A stretch of DNA of 64,000 nt from Candidatus Gastranaerophilales bacterium. GTDB taxonomy: Bacteria; Cyanobacteriota; Vampirovibrionia; Gastranaerophilales; Gastranaerophilaceae. Position 1 is the first letter of the stretch. Every line of letters starts with the position of its first letter. The translations under genes and the position numbers were made by a program. Below the pieces are notes generated by a model, which made no database searches, was not told the origin of the DNA, and was given only the letters and a program-made list of their open reading frames with translations. Of the stretch, positions 1 through 9,228 are shown piece by piece. The stretch covers positions 1 through 64,000 of the forward strand of contig CALVFU010000002.1 in assembly GCA_944326905.1 (NCBI GenBank). Direction: 5' to 3'.

Positions 1-1179
1 ATTAAAGTTAATGGAATTTGTCAATGTATAGATGGATATGAACGTGTCAACGGCACATGCCAACCTATTGAATGTCCTACTGGCACTATGTGGAATCCTC
101 TTATGAATAAATGTACCCCTATATTATGCAAAGCAGGTTATGAACTTGTCGGCAATACATGTGAACCGATTAAATGTCAAGAGGGCTATGAACTCGTCTT
201 CGACAAATGCCAGCGCATATGTCCTCCAAACCAGCACCTTGAGGGTGATAATTGTGTTTGGGACGAGTGTGCTGTAGAAGGGCAGACTAGAGATGAAAAT
301 GGAGTCTGCCAGTGTCCATCAGGAGAAAGACTTTCACCAGATGGAAGTAGATGTATTACTGTATTCTGCAGAAAAGATCAAATAATTGTAGGTGATACTT
401 GTCAATGTCCTGAATATAAAATTGAGATAAATGGTTTTTGTGCTTTAGAACCATGCGATATAGAAGGGCAAGTACGAAACATAGAAACAGGAGTCTGCAG
501 TTGTCCTCCAGGTACTCAGGCAAACGCTGAAAATACTGCCTGTGTGACAGTGCAAGAGCCTAATACTGGATCTGATACTCCTCCTATTTTGTCCACAATT
601 ACTACTTGGCTAACTATATATAAAGATAATTATACTGGTGAATATAGTTTTAGTTTGAATGGTTTTTATTCTTGCAGTGAAGATGCCTATAAATTAAATA
701 ACATGAAAGTTATAATAGAAGCAGATTTGCCTAATGGTGATCATATATTATTATCAAATTCAAGTAATATAAATAATCCAACAAGTGGTCCTGGAAATTA
801 TAGTATAGGTATTGGGCAAAATAATGATAATTCTTCACGTGAAATAGTATTTACGACTGATCCAAATATATACAACAATCCTAAACCAGGTTATTCACAA
901 TCTTACTCACAAAATGCGGCAGCAAGTGCAATGAGAGAAATGATAGGTTCAATGAAAATATATGTAGTGCTTAATAATGATGATTTATTAGTTAAAGAAG
1001 GAGCAACTCAAGATACAGGCAAAAATTACTTTATGAGCTCAGATGGAAATATAACAAAAAGAACCAATAGCAACGGAGATACGGTAGAAGTCGTACTCGG
1101 GGATGCGCTAACCATGTATATGCCATCAGTAGAAGATGGTAAAAACCTGCCATCACATATCAAAAACTTAATAAAGTAA
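1..1179 (+). CDS. Cysteine-rich EGF/TIL-like repeat protein, 3' part
   Basis: The reading frame is open from base 1, so the true start lies upstream; an internal ATG at 88 is not needed. The first ~180 residues are short cysteine modules of the type C-x-x-G-Y-E-L-V-x-x-x-C and C-x-C-P-x-G, resembling EGF-like or trypsin-inhibitor-like repeats of extracellular proteins. From about residue 190 the cysteines almost stop and an Asn/Ser-rich, probably beta-rich domain follows to the C-terminus. A secreted, disulfide-bonded or surface adhesin-like protein is inferred; signal peptide and anchor are outside the window. A terminator hairpin follows the stop. Function unknown. Confidence 0.75.
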   Translation: MKVNGICQCIDGYERVNGTCQPIECPTGTMWNPLMNKCTPILCKAGYELVGNTCEPIKCQEGYELVFDKCQRICPPNQHLEGDNCVWDECAVEGQTRDENGVCQCPSGERLSPDGSRCITVFCRKDQIIVGDTCQCPEYKIEINGFCALEPCDIEGQVRNIETGVCSCPPGTQANAENTACVTVQEPNTGSDTPPILSTITTWLTIYKDNYTGEYSFSLNGFYSCSEDAYKLNNMKVIIEADLPNGDHILLSNSSNINNPTSGPGNYSIGIGQNNDNSSREIVFTTDPNIYNNPKPGYSQSYSQNAAASAMREMIGSMKIYVVLNNDDLLVKEGATQDTGKNYFMSSDGNITKRTNSNGDTVEVVLGDALTMYMPSVEDGKNLPSHIKNLIK

Positions 1180-1201
1180 ATATAATTTGACCTCTCTTTC
1201 T

Positions 1202-1227
1202 CCCTGTCTTAAATATTTAAGGCAGGG
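1202..1227 (+). terminator. Terminator hairpin after the Cys-rich gene
   Basis: Thirteen-base arms (1202-1214 and 1215-1227) form an inverted repeat with a single G-T pair, followed by a short T-containing stretch. It lies 22 bases after the stop. Confidence 0.7.
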
Positions 1228-1334
1228 ATTTTACTATATAAAATACTAAATTTTTACGAGTTTTAATATGGATAAACTCAGTACCGTTGCAATATAATCT
1301 TTAGCATATATGATTTAAGTGTAGATTTTACACT

Positions 1335-3143
1335 ATGGGATTTAAAAGTATGGATAACAAAAAGATAAGAAATATAGCTATTATTGCTCACGTTGACCAC
1401 GGAAAAACGACGCTTGTTGACTGTATGTTAAAGCAGGCAGGGGCGTTTAGAGAAAATCAGCATATGCAAGAAAGAGTTCTTGACAGCAATGATTTAGAAA
1501 GAGAACGCGGTATCACTATTTTGTCGAAAAATATTTCAATTAATTATAAAGACTATAAGATTAATGTTGTTGACACTCCTGGACACGCGGATTTTGGCGG
1601 TGAAGTTGAGCGTGTACTTGGTATGGTAGACGGTGCTTTATTAATTGTTGATGCTGCAGAGGGACCGATGCCCCAGACCAGGTTTGTTCTTTCTAAAGCG
1701 CTGGAACTTGGAATTAAAATAATTGTTGTTATAAATAAAATTGATAAGCCGGCGGCAGATCCAGACAAGACTTTGGATAAAGTTTTTGATTTGTTTACCG
1801 AATTAACAGACAGAGAAGATTTAATTGACTTTCCGTATATCTATGCAAGCAGTTTAAACGGATTTGCTATAAAGAATCTAGATGATGAACGTAAGGACAT
1901 TGTTCCTCTGCTTGATTGTATCATAGAAAATATAGCTCCGCCTGATGGCGATTCAGGTAAACCTCTTCAGTTACGAGCAACAACATTAGATTATAATGAT
2001 TACGTTGGCAGAATTGTAATAGGAAGAATTGCAAATGGTAAAATTTCTTCTCAAGAAATGGTCTCTGTTGTCCATTCAGACGGAAGTACCGAACGGGGAA
2101 AAGTTACTAAACTCTTTGGGTTCAAAGATTTGGGCAGGGTAGAAATTGATGAGGCTTATGCCGGTGACATTGTAGGTATAGCAGGATTTTCTGATATTCA
2201 AATTGGAGAAACAATTTGTGATTTGAATAATATAAATCCTCTTCCTTTAATAAAAATTGATGAGCCGACACTGCAAATGAATTTTTCTGTAAATGATAGT
2301 CCTTTTGCCGGTGAAGAAGGCAAGTTTGTAACCAGCCGTCAAATTCGTAAACGTTTGTATGATGAATTGGAAAAAAATGTATCAATGCGGGTAGAAGATA
2401 CCGACAGCACAGATATGTTTAAAGTGAGCGGCAGGGGCGAGCTGCATTTAAGTATATTGATAGAAACAATGCGTCGTGAAGGTTTTGAATTCCAAGTCTC
2501 TAAGCCGGAGGTTATATTTAAAAATATTGACGGCGACACTTATGAACCGTTTGAAAATTTGACAATTGATGTGCCGGAAGTATACGCAGGTGCTTGCATA
2601 GAACGGTTAGCAAAACGAAAAGCAAATATGCTGGAAATGGGGAATGCTACCAGCAGAACACATATAAAATTTTCAATTCCGGCGCGCGGGCTTATCGGTT
2701 TTAGAACTGAGTTTATAAGGATGACAAGAGGTGAAGGTATAATGTATCATACCTTTGATGAGTACAAACCTTACGCAGGTGATATTCCAAGGCAAAGAAA
2801 CGGCAGCCTTATAGCTCACGAACAGGGAGAAGCAGTACCGTATGCTTTGGCGCAGTTTGAGGACAGGGGGGTGTTCTTTATTACTCCTAAAACTCGTGTA
2901 TACAGAGGTATGATTGTCGGAGAAGGTAATAAGCCTCAAGACATTGTTGTTAATGTTTGTAAGACTAAAAAACTTACTAATATGCGCAGCGCGACCGCTG
3001 ATGTTATGGTTACTCTTCAGGCTCACAGAGAGTTATCTCTTGAAGATGCGCTTGAATATATCGGAGATGATGAGTTGATGGAAGTTACTCCTGAAAATAT
3101 AAGGCTAAGAAAAATGGATTTAGTTAAATTCAGAAATATATAA
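1335..3143 (+). CDS. typA: Ribosome-associated GTPase TypA/BipA
   Basis: Translational GTPase of the EF-G superfamily that binds ribosomes and helps large-subunit assembly and stress adaptation. The G domain carries AHVDHGKTT (G1), RGITI (G2), DTPGHADFGGE (G3) and NKID (G4). A beta-barrel domain, EF-G-like domains and the BipA-specific C-terminus follow, with conserved RGLIGFRTEF and GxxTxxA-type regions. The length of 602 residues is normal for the family (~600-610). The first ATG (1335) gives four to five extra residues; ATG 1350 (MDNKKIRNIAII) fits the family better. Neither has a clear Shine-Dalgarno sequence. It stands alone between hairpins. Confidence 0.97.
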   Translation: MGFKSMDNKKIRNIAIIAHVDHGKTTLVDCMLKQAGAFRENQHMQERVLDSNDLERERGITILSKNISINYKDYKINVVDTPGHADFGGEVERVLGMVDGALLIVDAAEGPMPQTRFVLSKALELGIKIIVVINKIDKPAADPDKTLDKVFDLFTELTDREDLIDFPYIYASSLNGFAIKNLDDERKDIVPLLDCIIENIAPPDGDSGKPLQLRATTLDYNDYVGRIVIGRIANGKISSQEMVSVVHSDGSTERGKVTKLFGFKDLGRVEIDEAYAGDIVGIAGFSDIQIGETICDLNNINPLPLIKIDEPTLQMNFSVNDSPFAGEEGKFVTSRQIRKRLYDELEKNVSMRVEDTDSTDMFKVSGRGELHLSILIETMRREGFEFQVSKPEVIFKNIDGDTYEPFENLTIDVPEVYAGACIERLAKRKANMLEMGNATSRTHIKFSIPARGLIGFRTEFIRMTRGEGIMYHTFDEYKPYAGDIPRQRNGSLIAHEQGEAVPYALAQFEDRGVFFITPKTRVYRGMIVGEGNKPQDIVVNVCKTKKLTNMRSATADVMVTLQAHRELSLEDALEYIGDDELMEVTPENIRLRKMDLVKFRNI

Positions 3144-3147
3144 AGAA

Positions 3148-3171
3148 AAGGGGCGTTTTTAAATGCCCCTT
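3148..3171 (-). terminator. Terminator between typA and the minus-strand pair
   Basis: AAGGGGC / GCCCCTT arms at 3148-3154 and 3165-3171. On the minus strand the hairpin is followed by a T-rich run, so it best serves the minus-strand genes; it may also stop typA transcription. Confidence 0.7.
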
Positions 3172-3203
3172 AATATCCCAATATATATTACCCCAATAAA
3201 TTT

Positions 3204-3752
3204 CTATTTCTTTTTAATGTTTTTCTTTACTATATTGTAAATCCCTCTTGTAAGTAACCCAAGAATTACACCTATAACTCCCCCTGCTAAATATATTACA
3301 TTTCGGTTGTTTCTTAATTGAACTATACTATCCTCGATATTGTCTGAAGTTTGCATTAGTTCGTCAGCCTGTGCTTCCAGGTTTGGTAAGTATGCATCAG
3401 CTTTTTCAATAAATCCTATTTTTTCTTGTATATTAATGTGTGTTTGTTGAATTTTTTGCCCGGTCTCTATAATCAAGTTTTCATAGCGCTCTTGTCTTGC
3501 TTCATAATCGTTATAACGATTATATTGCTTTGTGTATTCACTATATGGTACCCAGTGATTACCCATACCGTCGGTATATACAGTTTGTGCTAGATTAACC
3601 GAATTGCTAGATAAATTAGACTTATGACTGCTTAATCCCGCAGATATTAGAGAAAGAGCAAATAGTGCTGAATATGCAGTTTTTGTTATTTTCATATTTG
3701 GTTTCGCAGATTTAAATGTTTGATTGCTGTAAGAAATGGGTTTTATATTCAT
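3204..3752 (-). CDS. Coiled-coil membrane protein, paralogue of its neighbour
   Basis: 182 residues from ATG 3752, preceded by an AAGGA ribosome site; a longer frame to 3857 exists but would run into the upstream gene. The N-terminus MNIKPISYSNQTFKS carries the M-x-I-x-x-I...F-K-S motif seen in other proteins of this window. It is followed by a hydrophobic segment (TAYSALFALSLISAG), a W-x-P-Y-S-E-Y-T box, a helical coiled-coil region, and a C-terminal transmembrane helix (about 155-172) with a lysine-rich end. It forms a tandem pair with the upstream gene and shares its architecture. No known family recognised. Confidence 0.75.
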   Translation of the reverse strand: MNIKPISYSNQTFKSAKPNMKITKTAYSALFALSLISAGLSSHKSNLSSNSVNLAQTVYTDGMGNHWVPYSEYTKQYNRYNDYEARQERYENLIIETGQKIQQTHINIQEKIGFIEKADAYLPNLEAQADELMQTSDNIEDSIVQLRNNRNVIYLAGGVIGVILGLLTRGIYNIVKKNIKKK

Positions 3753-3762
3753 TAATTTATCC

Positions 3763-4473
3763 TTAGTACAATTTTTTAGTCCTGTTTTTATCAAGCATTG
3801 CGGCGGTATTATTCTGATTATTAGCATCAGGGTTTTGTTTATTTTTCTTTTTTTCAATGCTTACAATAGCGGCTATTCCGTGTGTGATTAGGAAAGATAC
3901 AATAAGTGCCCCTAAAAAATTACCTCCGATATACTCGCCTTCTTCTATAAGTTTTTGAGAAAAATATTCTATTCTTTGATTAAAGTATTCAATGCGTTCA
4001 GTTTCTGTCTCCAAATTTTTTTTTAAAGGCTCGTATATATCGTCGATTTTAGATTCTTTTGATTCAACTTCATTTAAAACTTGCTTGATCGTTTGATATT
4101 GTTCTTTTAGCTCGTTTGCCTTTTCTTTTGCTTCGTCTGCTTCATTCTTTAAATAGGTATATTCACTATATGGCGCCCACTGTCTTCCCCACATGTCAAT
4201 ATATAAATTTGGAGCTTGGGCTTTAGTCTGATATTCAGTTTGAGTTTTCTTTGTGCTGTTGTTGTTTTGAAGAATTGCGGTATTTATTAATACACCTGAT
4301 ATAAGTGATAGTGAAAACAGTGAAGAGTATGCTAATTTTGAAACTTTGCTTGGAGAGAGCGACTTAAAGGTATTACTTGAGCAGCAGGTATTATTTCGTT
4401 GTTTACTTGGACTTTGGGTTTTAGTATGTTTATTGCCAAGGATGCTGTTATTCCGTATCCCGGATATTCTCAT
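3763..4473 (-). CDS. Coiled-coil membrane protein, paralogue of its neighbour
   Basis: 236 residues; ATG 4473 has an AAGGAG site. It starts MRISGIRNN and has a longer spacer before NTFKS, then a hydrophobic segment (KLAYSSLFSLSLISG), the box WGRQWAPYSEYT, a strongly charged coiled coil (about 105-175), a transmembrane helix (about 183-205) and a charged Asn/Lys tail. The tail is longer than in the downstream paralogue, from which it is separated by 10 bases. The two probably arose by tandem duplication and may form a hetero-oligomer; that is inference. Function unknown. Confidence 0.8.
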   Translation of the reverse strand: MRISGIRNNSILGNKHTKTQSPSKQRNNTCCSSNTFKSLSPSKVSKLAYSSLFSLSLISGVLINTAILQNNNSTKKTQTEYQTKAQAPNLYIDMWGRQWAPYSEYTYLKNEADEAKEKANELKEQYQTIKQVLNEVESKESKIDDIYEPLKKNLETETERIEYFNQRIEYFSQKLIEEGEYIGGNFLGALIVSFLITHGIAAIVSIEKKKNKQNPDANNQNNTAAMLDKNRTKKLY

Positions 4474-4567
4474 ATGATATACTCCTTAATAATCCCGTTA
4501 TATTATTAATAGTATGTTAAACAATATATATTTCAATAGATTATTAAGAAATATTTTATTACGTGTC

Positions 4568-5929
4568 TTAGAACATTAGTCTAAATAGTAAGAAACGCTT
4601 ATTTAGTTTTTCAGAGAATTTTTTTAAGTTTGATACAGAGACGGAGGTGTCTGTAATTATTTGCTGCAGGTTCGTTTGGTTTCCATCTTTTGCGCAGCTG
4701 TTTAAAGAGTCTAATGCAATATTAAGTTTTGCAAGTGAAATATTAACATTATCAATACTTGTCATTATTTTGTTTTTAACATTTTCATCACTTGTCATTG
4801 AATTAATGGATTGAGATATTTCGTTTAAGTTGTGCATAACTGCATTGAGGTCGCTTGCAAACGCTTCATTGTCAATAGAACTTAGTATTGGCGAAACACT
4901 ATTCGAAAGTTTCGTAACAGCTTCTGTCATATCATAAAGTGCCGGTTTAAAGTTTTCGTCACCTATAATTCCGTTTATATTAACAGCAAGCTTGTTAAAG
5001 TTTGCTGTTACATCTTCCATCATATCCATAAGGATATCGAGATCTTTATTAGAAGATTCAATTAAGATTTCAGCTTTGCTAAGAGTTGTGGTTGCTTGTG
5101 CTGTAAGAGCTTTGAAGTTTGTTACAGACTGTTTAAGATTTGCAACCATTGCATCATTGAATAATTCATTAATAATTCTGTTTGTTTCAGTAAGTCCTTC
5201 AGCTGCTTCGTATTGAAGTTCCATAAAATCAGCGATTCTCATCGGCTCGATGATTGTATATGGTGATGTTTGGTTAGGATAAGGAATAGGGGCATTGTCA
5301 CGTGGAAATATTCTTAGTTTTTTCTTTCCGTTTATTGTTACAATTTTCCCTGTCATAAATTCCGGCAAAATCAGTCCGGGCATATCAACCACATAACTTA
5401 TTTTATATGCGTAAGGCGTTTTTATATCTTCTTTAAATTTAAGAGGCACAAGCTGAGCGGTTATAATTTGCGATTTTTTTACTGTTCCTACATCGAAATA
5501 CTTTGAATCAAGCTTAATTTCAACAGGAACTTCTGCCGGCAATACATCTTTGTTTGCTACAGGAAGAAAAATAGTTTTGTGACTTGGCGGGGTTATTTCA
5601 AGAAACTGTTCTCCTATAAGTCCGGATTGCTGGATAGATATGGTAGAAGCTTTTGGGATAGTTATGTTTGGATTAGTAATAACAAACTTAAGTTTTACAT
5701 AGCTGTTAGAACCATCAACAACAGGAGTGATTTCTTCAACTTGCCCTACTCTAAATCCCATTAGCTGAACGCCGGAGCCTGGGCGCATACCATTTACATC
5801 TTTGAATTGTATTTCAATACGTTCGGCAGAAGAGAAAGAACGACCTTTTACCCACAAAATAGTTATAAAAAATATAGTTAATGCTACAAGTGCCAGTATT
5901 CCTACTTTTATTGATGATGAAACCTTCAT
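4568..5929 (-). CDS. mlaD: MCE-domain lipid transport protein (MlaD/TGD2-like)
   Basis: 453 residues: short cytoplasmic start, one N-terminal transmembrane helix (about 9-27), then an MCE domain (about 35-115, VNGMRPGSGVQLMGFRVGQV) and a long helical C-terminal region. Such proteins form a periplasmic hexameric ring that passes phospholipid between membranes through the MlaE permease and MlaF ATPase. Last gene of an mlaE-mlaF-mlaD operon on the minus strand, 37 bases after mlaF. The single MCE domain and long tail recall cyanobacterial/TGD2 forms rather than the short E. coli MlaD. Confidence 0.9.
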   Translation of the reverse strand: MKVSSSIKVGILALVALTIFFITILWVKGRSFSSAERIEIQFKDVNGMRPGSGVQLMGFRVGQVEEITPVVDGSNSYVKLKFVITNPNITIPKASTISIQQSGLIGEQFLEITPPSHKTIFLPVANKDVLPAEVPVEIKLDSKYFDVGTVKKSQIITAQLVPLKFKEDIKTPYAYKISYVVDMPGLILPEFMTGKIVTINGKKKLRIFPRDNAPIPYPNQTSPYTIIEPMRIADFMELQYEAAEGLTETNRIINELFNDAMVANLKQSVTNFKALTAQATTTLSKAEILIESSNKDLDILMDMMEDVTANFNKLAVNINGIIGDENFKPALYDMTEAVTKLSNSVSPILSSIDNEAFASDLNAVMHNLNEISQSINSMTSDENVKNKIMTSIDNVNISLAKLNIALDSLNSCAKDGNQTNLQQIITDTSVSVSNLKKFSEKLNKRFLLFRLMF

Positions 5930-5966
5930 TCTGCCCTCATTTTCTTATAATTGTATCAAAAAAAAG

Positions 5967-6686
5967 CTATTCTGCAAACATTTTCATTGGTCCGTCTAAG
6001 TCTGCATTAACGAACTGTTTAGTATAGGGTGTTTCTTCTTTTTGCAGTTCTTCCGGCGTGCCGGTGAAAACAATCTTCCCGTTATATAACATTATAACTT
6101 TATCTGCTGTACGCTTTATTGTTGACATCTGGTGGGTTACAACAATAGAGGCGGCGTTTGTTTCATTTTTTAGTCTTACGATATAATCTTCAATCAGAGT
6201 GGATGATATAGGATCAAGCCCTGCTGTCGGCTCGTCGTACAGAATAATTTGAGGTTCGGTAACTATAGCGCGGGCAAAACTTACGCGTTTTTGCATACCG
6301 CCTGATAATTCAGATGGAAACTTGTCTTCAATTCCGCTAAGACCAACAAGCGCCAGTTTTTCTCTAACTATTCTTTTTAAATCTTCTTTTGAAAATTTTT
6401 TTCTTAAATCTTTCCTTTCAACCAGCGCAAAAGAGATGTTATCAAAAACGTTAAGTGAGTCAAAAAGCGCAGAATATTGAAAAACCATGGCAATGTCGCC
6501 TGTTGTAATAATATCGCCGGAATCTGGAGTAATAAGTCCGCTGATAAGCTTGAGCACAGTACTTTTCCCAGAACCGCTGAAGCCGACTATTGCTAATATT
6601 TCACCGTCATTTACATTGAATGATATATCATCAATAACTCTTTTTTTATCAAATTCTTTTATTAAATTTTTAACTTGTATACCCAT
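5967..6686 (-). CDS. mlaF: Lipid ABC transporter ATPase (MlaF-like)
   Basis: 239 residues, an ABC ATPase of normal length. Walker A GFSGSGKST (about 35-43), Q-loop (MVFQYSALFDSL), signature LSGGMQKR, Walker B IILYDEPTAGLDP and the switch His (VVTHQ) are all intact. It powers lipid movement by the adjacent permease. It sits 13 bases after mlaE and before mlaD. The LSGGMQKR signature is typical of the Mla/TGD3 subfamily. Confidence 0.95.
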   Translation of the reverse strand: MGIQVKNLIKEFDKKRVIDDISFNVNDGEILAIVGFSGSGKSTVLKLISGLITPDSGDIITTGDIAMVFQYSALFDSLNVFDNISFALVERKDLRKKFSKEDLKRIVREKLALVGLSGIEDKFPSELSGGMQKRVSFARAIVTEPQIILYDEPTAGLDPISSTLIEDYIVRLKNETNAASIVVTHQMSTIKRTADKVIMLYNGKIVFTGTPEELQKEETPYTKQFVNADLDGPMKMFAE

Positions 6687-6699
6687 AAAACCACCTTGT

Positions 6700-7503
6700 T
6701 CAAAAGAAAAATGCTATAGCAAAAATCATATCAATAAAAACAATTGCAATAAAAGACCAGACAACAGCATCAGTAGTCGCGTCTCCTACACCTTTAGCGC
6801 CGCCTTTTGCGTAGTAACCAAATGTACAGCTGATAAGAGAAATAACAAATCCAAAGACCGCAGCTTTAAAAATACTTATGTAGATATCCCGTACAAAAAG
6901 TCCGAACCATACTGAATCAAAAAAAGCACGGTAAGAAAGACCGCTTGACAGATTTGAAGCAACCGCACCTCCAACGATACCAAAAAGAGTTGCAACAATA
7001 ACAACCAGCGGCATCATAATTATCCCGGCTAAAATCCTTGGGACAAATAAGTATTTTATCGGATCAACTTTTAGCACCTGTATTGCGTCAATTTGATCGG
7101 TTACTTTCATAGTCGCTATTTCAGAAGCCAGAGAGGAACCAATCATATATATAATAGCAAAGCCTGACATTATCACAGCTTCTTCTCGGACAAGTAATAT
7201 TGCAACAAACATTCCTACATAGTTTCCGCCGCCTTGCTTAATCATTTCTCCGGCAATTTGGGTTGCAACAATTATAGAAGACATTCCGACAATAGAAAGT
7301 GTTATAGGCAGAGAGCTTACTCCAAATCTGGAACATTGATACATAAGTTCTTGGAAATCAATATCCAGTTTGGAAACCCTCTTTAACACACTTCCCATCA
7401 TCATAACAATGTGACCGAGTGTTGAAAGAAAAACAGTTAAGTACTCCCTGAGTGTAAGCAGCAATTTGTAACTAAAAGTATTCTTGAAATAAAAGCGCTC
7501 CAT
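6700..7503 (-). CDS. mlaE: Lipid ABC transporter permease (MlaE-like)
   Basis: 267 residues, inner-membrane permease with about five to six hydrophobic helices. It contains the family regions RFGVSSLPITL, GEMIKQGG and ASEIATMKVTDQIDAIQVL; the last is the conserved MlaE coupling segment. It is the first gene of the mlaE-F-D operon and is divergent from rny across a 193-base gap. No mlaC- or mlaB-like gene lies in the operon, as in cyanobacterial and plastid systems. Confidence 0.95.
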   Translation of the reverse strand: MERFYFKNTFSYKLLLTLREYLTVFLSTLGHIVMMMGSVLKRVSKLDIDFQELMYQCSRFGVSSLPITLSIVGMSSIIVATQIAGEMIKQGGGNYVGMFVAILLVREEAVIMSGFAIIYMIGSSLASEIATMKVTDQIDAIQVLKVDPIKYLFVPRILAGIIMMPLVVIVATLFGIVGGAVASNLSSGLSYRAFFDSVWFGLFVRDIYISIFKAAVFGFVISLISCTFGYYAKGGAKGVGDATTDAVVWSFIAIVFIDMIFAIAFFF

Positions 7504-7636
7504 AATGTTATTATATCAAAAAAATAATTTTGTCCTATACAAAATGAATTTTACATGATATTATAAAATTAGATGTAGTAGAAAAATTTTTGATAAATAT
7601 ATGCGATGAAGTTGTTTAAAAAATTTTAAATAATGT

Positions 7637-7659
7637 TTCGGTAGGTTATATGTACCGAA
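7637..7659. promoter_or_regulatory. Inverted repeat in the rny leader
   Basis: TTCGGTA (7637-7643) and TACCGAA (7653-7659) form perfect 7-base arms with a 9-base loop, about 40 bases before rny. It could be an mRNA hairpin or a protein site; no T-run follows. Confidence 0.3.
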
Positions 7660-7696
7660 TAGTTGCGTATAGATAAAAAAAATAGAAAAGGACAAG

Positions 7697-9223
7697 GTGC
7701 AGGTAATGATATTAACAATCACCGCCGCTATTGTATGTGTTGTGCTTTTAATATTTGTGGTAGTGCAGCAGGTAAGGTATAACAATGTTGTAGCAATGGC
7801 AGAACAGAGCAAAGCAGACTTAGCCCAAAAAGAGGCAATTATTCACAAAGAAGCTTTAATAAAAGCAAAAGAGGCTTTGCAAGCAGAGAGTGAACAAATT
7901 AAAGAAGATGAAAGAGAAAGAAGAAGAGAACTTTCAGCTTTAGAAAACAAACTTATTAAAAGAGAAGACTTTTTAGAAAACAAAATTCAGGAAGTTACGG
8001 ATAAAGAAGCAGAATTAGAAAAGCTTAAAGACCAAATTATTGATAAAGAGGATTTATTAGCTGAAATAATTCAAAAACAAACCTCTGAATTAGAAAGAAT
8101 CAGCGGACTATCTACAGAAGAAGCAAAAAAGATGTTTCTTGATCAGCTAAAAACTGATTTAGCGCAGGAGCAAATGCAGCTTATAAAAGAAAATGAAGCT
8201 AAAATAAGAGATGCAGCTGTTGAAAAATCAAAAGAAATTCTTTCTACAACAATGCAAAGATGTATGATAGAGCAGGTTGTTGAATCTACTGTTTCTGTTG
8301 TATCACTTCCGAATGATGAAATGAAAGGCAGAATAATTGGAAGAGAAGGAAGAAATATAAGAACCCTTGAAACATTGACAGGTGTTGATCTTATAATTGA
8401 CGATACCCCTGAAGCGGTTGTTCTTTCCTCGTTTGACCCCGTAAGACGTGAAGTCGCAAAGCTCGCCTTGGAAAAACTTATTCAAGATGGTAGAATTCAC
8501 CCGGTCAGAATTGAAGAAATGGTTGAAAAAGCAAAAGAAGAAATAGATAAAAAAATTCTGGAAGAAGGAGAGAATGCCGCTCTTGATGTTGGTATAATCG
8601 GATTGAATAAAGAACTTATAAAAAATCTGGGCAGATTATATTACAGAACAAGCTACGGGCAAAATGTACTTAAACACTCCTTGGAAGTTGGTCATATAGC
8701 AGGCATGCTGGCAGCAGAGCTTGGTGCAAATGTATATGTGGCAAAACGCGCCGGACTGCTGCACGATATAGGTAAAGCAGTTGATCAAACCCAGGAGGGT
8801 ACTCATATTGAGCTTGGAGTAGAACTTGCAAAACGTTACGGCGAAAAGCCGGAAATTATCCATGCTATTGAGGCTCATCATGATGGGGTTACGGCTAATA
8901 CCGTAGAAGCGGTTTTAGTAAAACTTGCTGATGCGATTTCTGCTTCAAGACCTGGTGCAAGACGTGATACTCTTGAAATTTACATAAAACGTTTACAAAA
9001 AATAGAAGAAATTGTAAACAGTTATGATGGTATAAAACAATCTTTTGCTGTCCAAGCCGGTCGGGAGGTCAGAGTTATTGTACAATCAGAAATGTTTGAC
9101 GACTTAGCTTCTCAAAAACTTGCAAGAGATATAGCTAACAAGATAGAAAATGAATTGGATTATCCCGGTCAAATAAAAGTTACTGTTGTAAGAGAATTCA
9201 GAACAACCGAAATAGCAAAATAA
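7697..9223 (+). CDS. rny: Ribonuclease Y
   Basis: 508 residues. N-terminal membrane anchor (about 4-24), a long Glu/Lys coiled coil (about 30-190), a KH RNA-binding domain ([15 protein letters not shown]), then an HD phosphohydrolase domain with H-D pair in GLLHDIGKA and EAHH downstream. It is a membrane-bound endonuclease starting mRNA decay. The GTG at 7697 and the ATG at 7706 are both possible; ATG 7706 has AAGG eight bases upstream and would start directly at the membrane helix. It begins a compact run with the ymdB-like and PHP genes. Confidence 0.96.
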   Translation: MQVMILTITAAIVCVVLLIFVVVQQVRYNNVVAMAEQSKADLAQKEAIIHKEALIKAKEALQAESEQIKEDERERRRELSALENKLIKREDFLENKIQEVTDKEAELEKLKDQIIDKEDLLAEIIQKQTSELERISGLSTEEAKKMFLDQLKTDLAQEQMQLIKENEAKIRDAAVEKSKEILSTTMQRCMIEQVVESTVSVVSLPNDEMKGRIIGREGRNIRTLETLTGVDLIIDDTPEAVVLSSFDPVRREVAKLALEKLIQDGRIHPVRIEEMVEKAKEEIDKKILEEGENAALDVGIIGLNKELIKNLGRLYYRTSYGQNVLKHSLEVGHIAGMLAAELGANVYVAKRAGLLHDIGKAVDQTQEGTHIELGVELAKRYGEKPEIIHAIEAHHDGVTANTVEAVLVKLADAISASRPGARRDTLEIYIKRLQKIEEIVNSYDGIKQSFAVQAGREVRVIVQSEMFDDLASQKLARDIANKIENELDYPGQIKVTVVREFRTTEIAK

Positions 9224-9228
9224 AACAA

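Noticed and set aside
7634-7644. Eleven-base sequence tgtttcggtag shared with 34438-34448
   Set aside because: At this window size many 11-base matches are expected by chance.
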